Origin: Metellina segmentata
Lineage: Eukaryota > Arthropoda > Arachnida > Araneae > Tetragnathidae
DNA: 64,000 nt
Reading direction: 5' to 3'
Assembly (NCBI GenBank): GCA_947359465.1
Contig: OX375882.1
Coordinates: 52,388,509-52,452,508, forward strand
Shown: one piece after another, positions 11,960 through 24,709 of the stretch
How the letters are laid out: every line of letters starts with the position of its first letter
Numbering within the stretch: the first letter of the stretch is position 1
Translations under genes and position numbers: made by a program
Notes under the pieces: model-generated
Told to the model about the DNA's origin: nothing
Databases searched by the model: none
The model's input: the letters and a program-made list of their open reading frames with translations, nothing else

Positions 11960-13680
11960 TTAAATACACCCATGATTAATCTATTGTGACTATTGTGACA
12001 ATTGAATATTGTTGACAACAGATGTCCACCTGTTGTGCTTGGGGAGGAATATAATTGAGTGTGGGGGGGGGAGGTAACGACGAAGGTGATTCAATGCGAA
12101 AGTGGGGGATGGTGAAATGTGGGGGAGGGGTGAGATCGTAGCGTCGGGAAGAAGGAATGTTTCCACAAGGGAGCCGACAGCCACATGTGTGGAAATAACT
12201 CAGGGTCGGCATCTGTTTCTTGTGCACCCCGATTTCCACCGGACAGCGGGTGTTTGTGAAGAACCGCCGATTGTCGTTTTTTTCACAAATGTGGGGGATC
12301 TGAGACCCCTTGAGTGGGAGGTGAATTGGAAACAGAAGCGACGCGGAGAACGAAAAGGTTGATGCCCCGAGAAGTAATAAAGAGGACTCGAGCTAGGGAA
12401 GCCACAGAGGAAGGTGGTGAACGAGGTAGCTCTCTGCAAAATTACACGGGGAAGTCAAACCCCGTTGAAAACCAGACAAACTGTGAGAGTTGAAACTTAC
12501 TGTTTCAACAGGAACAATCGTGCTGTTGTTATCGGTTGTAAAATTCAGTGTACATAGTGGTCCTATTTGATGTAAATTCTTTTAAGACATAATTCAACTG
12601 CTTAAAACGAAAACTGTTGAGTCTCACTCCATTTGTAATAGTGTGTGGTGTCCCAAAACGCCACAGAGGGGAAAGAAGTAAAGGCGTAAATTCAGGTCCC
12701 CCCCCCCTCTCCGGGGTGGCAAATACTTTTTTTCTTCTGGTTATTTTCCTTGTGTTGCTTCCCGTCTCAAGAAATGTTGCAAGAGAGTTACCATTTAAAA
12801 AAAAACCGATAACCTAATTGAAAAGATTAAAAAAAAAAAAAACACCATATAACAGATAACCAAGGAAATAAAATGACTTTATAAGCGATGCGCTTTAATA
12901 CAAGTTCCCTATTAAGTTAGACGGGACTTTAAAAAACTGACCATATAAGCGGGGTGACCTTATAAGCCTGATTTACTTGTTTAATCACTCATTCTTTCAT
13001 TTTCCTGTTCGTTCATTGTGCATCACGCTTGTGCAATAAAAGTGATTTTAGATTTTATTGTATTTCTTAGTGTAATTTATTGTATTTCTTATTTTATTGT
13101 ATTTCTTAGCTCTTGCCGTCCTCACATTGGATAAAATATTTTATTGGACTAGCATTTTGTCTTGTACTTGTACTGAAACAATCTTTAACAAAGAGCTGAT
13201 ACAATGATTGCGAGTAGTAAATACCCATTCTACATAAAAACTAGAAATCCAGTTTTCAGTTCTTAACACGTCAAAATTTATTTGTTTATGATTTCTCATT
13301 TAGTTAAGAATGATTAAACATTTAGTAAAATCGATTTTCTAATTTAAAATTTACGAATACACTTTTAAAGTGTCACGATAGAAAATTGGTAGAATTGCTT
13401 TCGTAATTAAAAAACAGACCAGTTTCGCACAGTTTTGTTATCTTCAGTTCCGTAAAACATGATAATCGCTTTTCCTATTATCTCTTAATTTTTCACTTGA
13501 GAACACAAAGTCATTTTCTAAAGATGGAAGTGGGAACATGAATCCCGCGCAAAAGGCTTTTTGGAAAACATCCACATGTATTTTTATTTACTTCAATTTA
13601 TCCATCACATGAAATTAACCATTAGTGGGTATTATTACTTTAGCAGACAAATATCTTCGAATTTCAACAAATAATAAATT
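11960..13680. other. No gene; purine/G-rich patch then AT-rich
   Basis: 12060-12440 is G-rich (several runs of 5-9 G) and open in several frames because of composition, with no motif. 12660-12720 has a run of nine C. The rest is AT-rich. Probably the intergenic region downstream of the transporter gene. Confidence 0.4.
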
Positions 13681-13683
13681 TTT

Positions 13684-13689
13684 TTTATT
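13684..13689 (-). terminator. Candidate polyadenylation signal
   Basis: AATAAA on the minus strand, about 40 bases past the transporter stop codon. The position is plausible, but the motif is common in AT-rich DNA. Confidence 0.4.
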
Positions 13690-13727
13690 TAAATGTTTTA
13701 AAATATCACTATGTTTGTAGTGTTTTA

Positions 13728-13864
13728 TTATCTTGATAATTTTATTCTACAGCTACTTCTGTAAATACATGGTAACAATAAGGAAATAATCCCACAAGCA
13801 ATAAACAAAAAGCTACAGAAATATATTAACCATACATAAGAACCAAGATTTTCTCTGAAGAAAC
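13728..13864 (-). CDS. MCT-like transporter, last exon
   Basis: This is the terminal exon of the transporter gene whose other exons lie at 15195-16292, 36927-37070 and 48390-48571. A T-rich acceptor ending TTTTTAG precedes GT, which completes the Gly codon begun by the final G of the previous exon. The frame then reads FFRENLGSYVWLIYF. FFR-N-GSY matches the GFFRDNTGSYD-like signature after transmembrane segment 10 or 11 of SLC16 monocarboxylate transporters. One hydrophobic segment follows (FLFIACGIISLLLP), then a short basic tail RSSCRIKLSR and TAA at 13728-13730. The exon holds 45 codons including the stop. The short C-tail is unusual but not impossible for the family. Confidence 0.8.
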
Positions 13865-14164
13865 CTAAAAAAAAAGACAATTCAAATTGAATAAACCTCA
13901 GAAGGATTTGACAGAAGCAAAAAATATTACAATCACAATTGCACTTTTATAATAATTTTAGAGACGTAAACTGATGTTTTAAAATTGATCTCTTAGAATT
14001 CATTCTCTTAACACGTTTTTTAATTTTTTATATAATTTTATTAGAACTTTAATCAATACGATTGCTTGCCACAAATCTGAACAAATCAAAAGAACCCAGC
14101 TTTCTAGAAATCCATCAGCCTCCTAGTGGTTCCAAACATTAAACACGAGACAAGGGATTTTATA

Positions 14165-14340
14165 AATCCTCCATGTGTGTGAGGCTGATAACGAGATATC
14201 TCGTGATCAAGATAGTGGCGATTTCTTCTATGATGACGAGATTAAGATCTTGTGAATTTTCTCTAATGACGATATATCTCACCATCGAGATCTGGTTAAT
14301 TTTGTTCAAATGACGAGATATCTCGTCGAGACAACCACAA
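14165..14340. repeat. Diverged satellite-like palindromes in an intron
   Basis: Several copies of ACGAGATATCTCGT and GACGAGAT-type words resemble the core of the satellite monomers at 17.8-24.2 kb. They lie in the short intron between the last two transporter exons. Copies are diverged and irregular in spacing. Confidence 0.55.
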
Positions 14341-15194
14341 TAGAGTTAAATGTATTCGGGACACTACAGAACTAAATTATTGATAAATTTAGCAGTTAAG
14401 TGTAAAGTAAAAATCTAATTTATATTAATATCTGTTAAATGTTTACCGAAATAATCTTCTGCATGGGTGTGTGAACATTAATAAAACAAGGGAGACACAA
14501 TTGCTGAAACAAATGTTAACAAGCTTGCAATACATTCGAGTACAATTTTAGAATTTTGCGTTAGGGTTTATTCTAATATTACGTTTGGATACTACTTCCT
14601 GCACGATTAATAGGATAATTCATTTCCATAGTCGAGAATGAGTGGCACCGGTACTTCCGATGTTAGAAAGCGCGTGAAAGCCTTCAAATAATCAACGTTT
14701 TGCAGTCCGAGTTGAACTTGCCATCGAGTATGTAGGCGTCGTGTGTTTCGCTTTTTATGTGTTTTATAGTACAAATCGCGTGTGCCGTTATGTGATGTTA
14801 TGAAATGTGTCGTGCCCAAGAAAGTATTCCATCGTTTTTACGAAGCAACAAGCAATTTCAAACTGAGTTCAATATATCAGTAACCTAGAAGGAAAATTTT
14901 AGCAGACCATGTAAACTTAGAATACTGATATTAATGATTCGGCATTGGTATGCTTCAATTATCTTCAAAAAAAGTATTACCCGTATTTTCGAAATTTTCA
15001 AATTTTTTTCTACTGTTATAAAAGAAAAAATAAACAAAAAATGAAAGTAGGAACTGAACCATCCAGACTTTGTAAAAAGACAGTTCGTTTGACTAAATGG
15101 GATCCCAACCCAAATTTGTTCGACTCCTCTTTTGTTATATATTTAACAGTTGTATTGATAATTTTCGAGAGAGTTCTATAACCTATTTACTTAC

Positions 15195-16292
15195 CGATAA
15201 GAAGTGGAACTGTCAACGAAAGAGGCGCTAAATAAACCCTTCTGGATGCCATAGCCATTATCTTCTTTTGACCTTCGAAAAACTCAACGATTATGCTAGG
15301 CTGGACTATGATTTGACTTCCATGCATTACCCCCGATGAAAAAGATAAAATCGCAAATGCATACAAATGATCCATGAAAGTCATTGCTGAAAAACTAATG
15401 CTAAAAACAAAGTAACAAAGTGCAGAAAAATTCGTGACTCTCATGTAACCTTTATCGGTCACCCATGCTAGTCCAAGGCGGGAGACCGTATCTCCTACTC
15501 CAAAGGATATCAATACGTACATCGATTTAATTTCATCCATTCCAACATCTCTTGTATAATCGGTAATAATAATCAGGAATATGAAGACTCCAAAAAAGTA
15601 CATGCTTTGTGATAATGCTATTAGTTGGAACAGTGGGTCCAAAAATATAATGAATGATTTCCATTTATTTGTATTTTTGCTAGATAATTGGAAAGATTCT
15701 TTGGTTTTATCAATGAATGCATCTGAATTTTCTGTTGATGAACATTTCTCATTGTTTACAAACTCAGAATCGCATCCTGGGGAGCACCTGTCAATGACTG
15801 CATTTTTATATTTGCTTCCTACGGGCATTTCCCGCTCTGTTTCATTTACTGAATCCTTTGTTCCTCTACATCCTGATGCTGGTAAGTGTGCATGCTCCAA
15901 CATGGACTTCGCTCTCAATTCCATTAAATTGTCTTTCGATTGACTAGCATTTTGATGGATAATAGTGTCTGTACATACATTTTCTGAAACACTTCTAACG
16001 AAAAGAATGTCCTCCTTGTTTATGTCTTTGACTTCTGAAGCCTCCTGGACTGGTGGTCTCTTTCTAAGCATGAGCATACACGCAGGAACCGAGTTCAGGC
16101 TTACAGCAGAATAAATCAAAAATGTTCCAGATAAGTCATAGATTGACAGTAAAATTTCAACTAATGCTGGAATGATCACACCTGAGATTGAAACACCCAT
16201 GTATGCGATTCCGATGACTTGTGCCAAATTTCCACTGAAATGCCTTGATAAAAATTCTGACTGTAGGTTGATTACCATTGAAGTACCAATTC
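15195..16292 (-). CDS. MCT-like transporter, large central exon
   Basis: A 1098-nt exon with acceptor TACTTTCAG and donor G/GTAAGT, phase 1 at both ends. It opens IGTSMVINLQSEFLSRHF, the counterpart of the GLGLALNFQPSL-like motif of SLC16 transporters. Hydrophobic segments follow (around VIGIAYMGVSISGVIIPAL and FLIYSAVSLNSVPACMLML). Next comes a hydrophilic loop of about 130 residues, the usual central cytosolic loop of the superfamily. The C-terminal half follows, with SMYFFGVFIFLIIITDY, GDTVSRLGLAWVTDKG (the second-half MFS motif) and SFSSGVMHGSQIIVQPSII. The predicted role is proton-linked or facilitative transport of a small monocarboxylate across the plasma membrane. Substrate cannot be told from sequence. 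No stop or frameshift was seen across 365 codons, so it is probably under selection. Confidence 0.85.
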
Positions 16293-16394
16293 CTGAAAGT
16301 ATATGAGAAATATAATTAATATGCGTGTATGTACGGTACCCCTACAGTGTAAACCACTTGGCTGTTGTCCAGCCATCTTTAGAAAAATTTACTA

Positions 16395-16500
16395 GATCTT
16401 AATGGACGAGATGTTTTGTCATTGATCTCGTAATCAGAAAAAGCTGATCAGATCTTGACCTCGTTATCATCGAAAAAACGGTGACATCTCGTCATTCATA
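16395..16500. repeat. Satellite-like fragment
   Basis: Words such as GGACGAGATGTTTTGTCATT, CTGATCAGATCTTGACCTCG and ACATCTCGTCATTCATAG echo the satellite monomer. The copy is diverged and lies about 100 bases from the large transporter exon. Confidence 0.5.
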
Positions 16501-16618
16501 GTCCTTAAAATTAAATAGATGGAGAGTTTGCTCTTCGCTTCATGTTATTTCTTCCAGTTAATCGATTGGAAGATCTGTCTCGTGGTTCTGGTTAAAAGAA
16601 TGAATCCTAAATTGTTTA

Positions 16619-16953
16619 GCCGACGAACCGGTATAGTGGTTAAGGTGTTAGCCTCTAGATCGTAAGGTTCCTGGTTCGAATCCGGGTCCGGGCATGGATG
16701 TTTGTATGCGTATGGTGTAGAGGCGGTCGGTGCACCTTAAGTCTGTCGTGGCCGAAAGTCCTCACGTTGGGTTGGTGTGGAAGTTTGGAGAGTGGGGTGC
16801 CAGCTCAGGTGTTGCTTCGTCATCTGACCGTGGTTCAAAATTACGAGGTGTTGTCCTCGGATGTTTCCCTTAAGGGACTGATCCCGGACCGTCGTCAATA
16901 GCCCAATGTGTTGCTCTAGTACGACGTTAACAAAAATTACCATTACCATTACC
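16619..16953 (+). repeat. tRNA-derived SINE
   Basis: The head carries an A-box-like TATAGTGGTTAAGG and a perfect B box GGTTCGAATCC, spaced as in a tRNA gene, so RNA polymerase III promotion is expected. A tRNA-unrelated body of about 250 bp follows and the tail is (ATTACC)n. Imperfect target duplications TAAATTGTTTA (16608-16618) and TAATTTGTTGA (16954-16964) flank it. Related copies are at 2135, 36574 (minus, different head) and 62592 (minus). A tRNA-Leu/Glu-like origin is possible, but the anticodon arm is not preserved enough to say. Confidence 0.85.
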
Positions 16954-16964
16954 TAATTTGTTGA

Positions 16965-17764
16965 TTGCATAAAATGATTATCCATTGTTCAAAAACACTT
17001 GTTTACACTTAAATGGCCAATCGGCTAAGTCGATTTGTGACTCAACCTTCTTTGATCTTACGGCAACGACTGCGCCCACATGGTACGTCTATTTCCTTAG
17101 AAGGTCGATGACGTCATTAGCAAATATGGTAACGTCTTGATGACCAGATATATCATGTTCAAACCACTTGGAAGATTAATTATATGATTTCTCTCGTGTT
17201 TAACGATGTTATTCTGAGTTTTTTTGTAAACCGATATACGCTGACTAAGAGATCAAATACTACTAATTTCGATGCCTATTTTAAAATATCAGTGACTAAC
17301 AGCGTAAATAAACTAAAATTGCTCAAGAAGCATAAATATACAATTATTTTCGATTTTACATTTCAAAAAATGTATTCTTAAAACATTTTTTTGCTGCTCA
17401 TCATGTGTACAATTTTAACAAAAAACAACCCCTTGGAAAGTTCCAAACATATATATTTATTATGCAAAAACCCTTAAACATTGTATTCATAAAAATAAGA
17501 AACTGGGGATTTTAGAGATTTTAATAGTCGATTTCATTTCTGACATTCAACGAAAAAATTTCGTAAACTAATAATAAAATTACAACTATGCAATCTTGCA
17601 CACAAATTCTTTAAAATTGCAAGTAAAATCAGAAACAAAATCTTTCTTGTTATATTTAGGGTAATTAGTCCCGTTAAACGTAGATGAATAACCTAAATAA
17701 ATAACAGATTTGCATACATAACCTGACAACAATTTACTTCCATGAATGAATATTTATTTAACCC
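16965..17764. other. Intron sequence, nothing recognised
   Basis: AT-rich sequence inside the 20.6-kb intron of the transporter gene, between the SINE and the satellite array. No exon-like frame with splice sites was seen. Confidence 0.4.
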
Positions 17765-20700
17765 TTCCAGTGATCGTCTTTGACCAGATCTTCATGAACC
17801 TGATAAGAAGATACTGACCAGGGCTACATCTCGTCATAATAAAAGACAATATTGTGCCTAGATCACGTCCTAATAAAAAAAATGACCAAATCTCCATGGA
17901 CGAGATACCTCGTTATTAGAAGAAAAATGACTAGGCATAGATCTCGTTATACTAAAAAATATTGACCAGACATTCATGGACGAGGTACCTATTGATTAGA
18001 AGAAATCTAATCAGGCCTAGATCTCGTCATAATAAAATAAATATTGACCAGATCTCCATGGAAGAGATATCTCGTTATTAGAAGAAAACTGACAAGCCTA
18101 GATCTCGTCATACTAAAAAATATGGACCAGACATTCATGGACAAGGTACCTATAGTTTAGAAGAAATCTAAACAGGCCCAGATCTCGTCATAATAAAAAA
18201 ATATATTGTGCCTAGATCTGGTATTAATAGAAAAAAATATTGACCAGATCTGCATAGACGAGATACTTCTTCTTAGAAGAAAACTGACGTGGCCTTCATC
18301 TCGTCATACTAAAAAATATTGAGCAGATCTTCATTCACGAGATACCTCGTTATTAGAAGAAAACTGACCAGGCCTAGATCTCGTCATACTAAAAAATATT
18401 GACCAGACATTCATGGACGAGGTACCTATTAATTAGATGAAATCTATTCATGCTTAGATCTCGTCATAATAAAAAAATATACTGTGCCTAGATCTCGTCT
18501 TAATAAAAAATATATATTGTCCAGAACTACATTTACGAGATAACACGTCATTAGAAGAAAACTGACCAGGCCTAGATCTCGTCATACTAAGAAAATATTG
18601 ACCAGACATTTATGGACGAGGTACCTATTGATTCGAAGAAATCTAATCAGACCTAGATCTCGTCACAATAAAAAATATATTGTTCCTAGATCTCGTTTTA
18701 ATAAAAAAAATACTGACCAGATCTCCAGGGACGAGATACCTCGTTATTAGAAGAAAACTGACGAGGCCTAGATCTCGTCATATTAAAAAAATATTGACCA
18801 GACATTCATGGACAAGGTACCTATTGATTAGAAGAAATGTAATAAAGCATCGATCTCGTCATGATAAAAAAAATATATTGTTCCTGGATCTCGTATTAGT
18901 AAAAAATATATTGTTACTAGATCCCGTCTTAATAAAAAAATATTGACCAGATGTCCATGGACGAGATACCTCGTTATTAGAATAAAACTGACGAGGCCTT
19001 GATCTCGTCTTACCAAAAAATATTGACCAGATCTTCAGTCACGAGATACCTCGTCAATAGAAAAAATCTGACCAGGCGTTGATCTCGTCATAATAAAAGA
19101 AAATATAGTGCCTAGATCTCTATCTAATAAAAAAAATAATGACCAGATCTCCATGGACTAGATACCTTGTTATTAGAAGAAAACTGACCAGGCCTAGATC
19201 TAGTCATACAAAAAAAAATATTGACCAGACATTTATGGACAAGGTACACATTGATTAGAAGCAATATAATCAGGCTTCGATCTCGTCATAATAAAAAAAA
19301 TATATTGTGCCTAGATCTCGTCTTAGTAAAACAAATACTGACCAGATCTCCATGGACGAGATACCTCGTTATTAGAAGAAAACTGACGACGCCTAGATTT
19401 CGTCATACTAAAAAATATTGACCAGATATTCATGGACAAGGTACCTATTGATTAGAGAAAATCTAATCAGGCCTAGATCTCGTCATAATAAAAAAAAATA
19501 CTGACTAGATCTCCATGAACAAGATACCTTGTTATTAGAAGAAAACTGACCAGGCCTAGATCTAGTTATACTAAAAAATATTGAGCAAACATTCATGGAC
19601 GAGCTACCTATTGATTAGAGAAAATCTAATCAGGCATAGATCTCGTCATAATAAAAAAAAATATTGTGCCTAGATATCGCCTTAATACAAAAAATATTGA
19701 CCAGATCTCCATGGACGAGATACCTCTTTATTAGAAAAAAACTGTTGAGGCCTTGATCTCGTCATACTAAAAAATATCGACCAGACATTCATGGACGAGG
19801 TACCTATTGTTTAGAAGAAATCTAAACAGGCCTAGATCTCTTCATAATAAAAAAATATATCGTGTCTAGATCTCGTCTTACTAAAAAAATACTGACCCAA
19901 TCTCAATGGACCAGATACCTCGTTATTGGGAGAAAACTGACGAGGCCTAGATCTCATCATACTAAAAAATATTGACCAGACATTCATGGACGAGGTACCT
20001 ATTGATTAGAAGAAATCTAATCAGGCCTAGATCTCGACATAATAAAAAAATATATTGTGTCTAGATCTCGTCTTAATAAAAAAAATACTGACCAAATCTC
20101 CATGGATGAGATACCTCCTTATTAGAAGAAAAAGGACGAGGCCTTGATCGCGTCATACTAAAAAATATTGACTAGACATTCATCGACGAGGTACCTATTG
20201 ATAAGAAAAAATCTAATCAGGCCAAGATCTCGTCATGATTAAAAAAATATTGACCACATCTCCATGGAAGAGATACCTTGTTATTAGAAGAAAACTGACA
20301 GACCTAGATCTCGTCATACTAAAAAATATGGACCAGACATTCATGGACAAGGTACCTATTGTTTAGAAGAAATCTAAACAGGCCTAGATCTTGTCATAAT
20401 AAAAAACATATTGAGCCTAGATCTCGTCTTAATACACAAAATATTGACCAGATCTCCATGGACGAGATACCTCGTTATTAGAAAAAAACTGACGAGGCCT
20501 TGATCTCGTCATACTATAACAATATTGACCATACATTCATGGACGAGGTGCCAATTGATTAGAAGAAATATAATCAGGCCTAGATCTCGTCATAGTAAAA
20601 AAAATTGACCAGATCTCCAAGGAAGAAATACCTCGTTGTTATAAAAATCTGACCAGGCCTGGATCTCGTCATACTAAAAGTTATTGACCAGACATTCATG

Positions 20701-23700
20701 GACGAGGTACTTATTGACTAGAAGAAATCTAATCAGGCTTAGATGTCGTCTTAATACAAAAAATATTGACCAGATCTCCATGGACGAGATACCTCGTTAT
20801 TAGAAAAAAACTGACGAGGCCTTGATCTTGTCATACTAAAAAATATTGACCAGACATTCATGGACGAGGTACCTATTGATAAGAAGAAATCTAATCAGGC
20901 CAAGATCTCGTCATAATTAAAATAATATTGACCAGATCTCCATGGACGAGATACCTCGTTATTAGAAGTAAACTAACGAGGCCGTGATCTCGTCATGCTA
21001 AAAAATATTGACCAAACATTCATGGACGAGGTACCTATTGATTCGAAGAAATTTAATCAGGCCTAGATCTCGTCACAATAAAAATATATATTGTTCCTAG
21101 ATCTTGTCTTAATAAAAAATATTGACCAGATCTTCATTCACGAGATACCTCGTCATTAGAAGAAAACTGACCACGCCTAGATCTCGTCATACTAAAAAAT
21201 ATTGACCAGACATTGATGGACGAGGTACCTATTGATTAGAAGAAATCTAATCAGGCCTATATCTCGTGATAATAAAAAAAAATACTGACCAGATCTCCAT
21301 GGACGAGATACCTCGTTATTAGAAGAAAACTGACGAGGCCAAGATCTCGTCATACAAAAAAAATATTGACCAGACATTCATGGACGAGGTACCTATTGAT
21401 TAGAAGAAATCTAAACAGGCCTAGATCTTGTCATTATAAAAAAAAATATTGAGCCTAGATCTCGTCTTAATACAAAAAATACTGACCAGATCTCCATGGA
21501 CGAGATACCTCGTTATTAGAAAAAAACTGACGAAACCTTGATCTTGTCATAATAAAAAATATTGACCAAACATTCATGGACGAGGTGCCTATTGATTGGA
21601 AGAAAACTAATCATGCCTAGGTCACGTCACAATAAAAAAATATATTGTTCCTAGATCTCGTCTTAATAAAAAAAAATATTGACCAGATCTCCATGGACGA
21701 GATACCTTGTTATTAGAAGAAAACTGACCAGGCCTAGATCTCGTCATACTAAAATATATTGACCAGACATTCATGGACGAGGTACTAATTAATTAGAAGA
21801 AATCTAATCAGGCCTAGATCTCGTCATAATAAAAAAAATTTAATAGATCTCCATGGAAGAGATACCACGTTATAAGAAGAAAACTGACAGGCCTAGATCT
21901 AGTTATACTAAAAAATATTGAGCAGACATTCATGGACGAGCAACCTATTCATTAGAGAAAATCTAATCAGGCCTAGATCTCGTCATAATAAAAAAAAATA
22001 TTGTGCCTAGGTCTCCCCTTAATACAAAAAATATTGACCAGATCTCCATGGACGAGATATCTCTTTATTAGAAAAAAATTGTTGAGGCCTTGATCTCGTC
22101 ATACTAAAAAATATTGACCAGACATTCATGGACGAGGTACCTATTGTTTAGAAGAAATCTAATCAGGCCAAGATCTCGTCATAATTAAAAAATATTGACC
22201 ACATCTCCATGGAAGAGATACCTCTTTATTAGAAAAAACTGTTGAGGCCTTGATCTCGTCATACTAAAAAATATTGACCAGACATTCATGGACGAGGTAC
22301 CTATTGTTTAGAAGAAATCTAAACAGGCCTAGATCTTGTCATAATAAAAAACATATTGAGCCTAGATCTCGACTTATTACACAAAATATTGACCAGATCT
22401 CCATGGACGAGATACCTCGTTATTAGAAAAAAACTGACGAGGCCTTGATCTCGTCATACTATAACAATATTGACCAGACATTCATGGACGAGGTACCAAT
22501 TGAATAGAAGAAATCTAATCAGGCCTAGATCTCGTCATAGTAAAAAAAATTGACCAGATCTCCAAGGAAGAAATACCTCGTTATTAGAAAAATCTGACCA
22601 GGCCTGGATCTCGTCATACTAAAAGTTATTGACCAGACATTCATGGACGAGGTACTTATTCACTCGAAGAAATCTAATCAGGCTTAGATGTCGTCTTAAT
22701 ACAAAAAATATTGACCAGATCTCCATGGACGAGATACCTCGTTATTAGAAAAAAACTGACGAGGCCTTGATCTTGTCATACTAAAAAATATTGACAAGAC
22801 AATCATGGACGAGGTACCTATTGATTAGAAGAAATCTAATCAGGCCAAGATCTCGTCATAATAAAATAATATTGACCAGATCTCCATGGACGAGATACCT
22901 CGTTATTAGAAGTAAACTAACGAGGCCGTGATCTCGTCATGCTAAAAAATATTGACCAAACATTCATGGACGAGGTACCTAATGATTCGAAGAAATTTAA
23001 TCAGGCCTAGATCTCGTCACAATAAAAATATATATTGTTCCTAAATCTCGTCTTAATAAAAAATATTGACCAGATCTTCATTCACGAGATACCTCGTCAT
23101 TAGAAGAAAACTGACCACGCCTAGATCTCGTCATACTATAAAATATTGACCAGACATTGATGGACGAGGTACCTATTGATTAGAAGAAATCTAATCAGGC
23201 CTATATCTCGTGATAATAAAAAAAATACTGACCAGATCTCCATGGACGAGATACCTCGTTATTAGAAGAAAACTGACGAGGCCAAGATCTCGTCATACTA
23301 AAAAATATTGACCAGACATTCATGGACGAGGTACCTATTGATTAGAAGAAATCTAAACAGGCCTAGATCTTGTCATAATAAAAAAAAATATTGAGCCTAG
23401 ATCTCGTCTTAATACAAAAAATACTGACCAGATCTCCATGGACGAGATACCTCGTTATTAGAAAAAAACTGACGAGACCTTGATCTTGTCATAATAAAAA
23501 ATATTGACCAAACATTCATGGACGAGGTGCCTATTGATTGGAAGAAAACTAATCATGCCTAGGTCACGTCACAATAAAAAAATATATTGTTCCTAGATCT
23601 CGTCTTAATAAAAAAAATATTGACCAGATCTCCATGGACGAGATACCTTGTTATTAGAAGAAAACTGACCAGGCCTGGATCTCGTCATACTAAAAAATAT

Positions 23701-24159
23701 TGACCAGACATTCATGGACGAGGTACTAATTAATTAGAAGAAATCTAATCAGGTCTAGATCTCGTCATAATAAAAAAAAATTTAATAGATCTCCATGGAA
23801 GAGATACCTCGTTATTAGAAGAAAACTGACGAGGCCTTGATCTTGTCATACTAAGAAATATTGACCAAACATTCATGGACGAGGTGCCTATTGATTCGAA
23901 GAAATTTATTCATGCCTAGATCTCGTCATAATAAAAAAATATATTGTGTCTAGATCTCGTCTTAATAAAAAAAATACTGACCACATCTCATTGGACGAGA
24001 TATCTCGTTATTAGAAGAAAACTGACGAGGCCTTGATCTCGTCATCCATAAAAATATTTACCAAACATTCATGGACGAGGTACCTATTGATTCGAAGATA
24101 TATAATGAGGCCTAGATCTCGTCACAATAAAAAGATATATTGTTCTTAGATCTCGCGTC
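17765..24159. repeat. Palindrome-rich satellite array, left block
   Basis: About 6.4 kb is built from three submonomers. One is about 85 bp (GACCAGATCTCCATGGACGA core, GATACCTCGTTATTAG, ending CTCGTCATACTAAAAAATATT). A second, also about 85 bp, has GACCAGACATTCATGG and GAGGTACCTATTGATTAG. The third is about 33 bp (GTGCCTAGATCTCGTCTTAAT plus A-rich). They alternate in a higher-order pattern with deletions. 20220-21870 and 22167-23815 are long copies at about 1945-bp offset, and 19559 and 21896 start another matched pair at about 2337 bp. Each monomer carries hairpin words such as ACGAGATACCTCGT. The array lies in an intron. Apparent open frames are artefacts. Confidence 0.9.
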
Positions 24160-24413
24160 TTAACCTTTTAAACGCTGCAATTCATTTTTAAAGTTTTTTA
24201 TTTTAATTTTTCGCTCAAATGGCTTATATATATATTACAGATAGTATAACTATGCTATACCTTTTTTGGCGGAAAAAAAAATCCTAAGTATGATTTTGAG
24301 GATGTTCTCATTTGGGAACATTGGCGTTTGGGATGAAGTAAATAGGGGCATTTTTCCGAAAGGTAATTTTTTTTGCTATAGACTCAAAAGGAGGACTAAG
24401 TTTGGTTTCTATT

Positions 24414-24705
24414 TCATACTTTTATGTATTTCTCTTCGGAAGGATACATTTTTCTGTTATTGCCAGTGCTACGATTGAAGCAAGATAAATGTAACTGCTT
24501 TTTGCATGCTAGGCACTGCTTTCTAACATTCTTCTTGCACAATGCGCAACGTCCTCGGGTGCAAGCGACGAGATAGTGTTCGTCCGTCTATCTAAGGTGA
24601 ATTGGTTGATGAGATCGTTGTCCAGGTCTTGCTGAGATGACTCGATCCTATTGGAGCCTCTTCTTTGGCACCATCCTATTTCCCTTAGTAAATTTCCATC
24701 CTATA
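24414..24705 (-). pseudogene. piggyBac transposase, C-terminal piece
   Basis: Reading down the minus strand, the C-terminal cysteine-rich region is clear: CTRGRCALCKKNVRKQCLAC and then KKQLHLSCF, ending at TGA (24414-24416). Paired CxxC motifs at the end are the usual piggyBac zinc-binding tail. The segment between this tail and the LTR element is frameshifted and has a stop. The middle of the catalytic domain is missing, so the gene was already internally deleted or eroded before or after the LTR element landed. Confidence 0.7.
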
Positions 24706-24709
24706 TAGA

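Noticed and set aside
12060..12440. Overlapping open frames in a G-rich patch as a gene
   Set aside because: Open on both strands because of composition; no motif, splice signal or homology I can recognise.
11084..12969. A pogo/Tigger-type element bordered by AAGCGGG-containing ends
   Set aside because: Left (11084-11140) and right (12935-12969) share words such as GACCAT and AAGCGGG, but the ends do not align as clean inverted repeats and no TA duplication is seen.
14607..14819. 70-codon minus-strand frame as a transporter exon
   Set aside because: It lies between the last two exons, but their phases join without it and it has no hydrophobic segment or family motif.
16619..16695. A tRNA gene
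   Set aside because: A and B boxes are present, but the acceptor stem does not pair well and the segment continues into a SINE body with a tail and flanking duplications.
18680..19421. Several 60-90-codon frames in the satellite (also in 30.9-34.2 kb)
   Set aside because: They follow the satellite monomers in several frames and both strands, with no start context or conserved motif.
17765..24159. CRISPR-like regular repeats
   Set aside because: Repeat units are long, contiguous and variable, without unique spacers of constant length, and the context is eukaryotic. It is a satellite.
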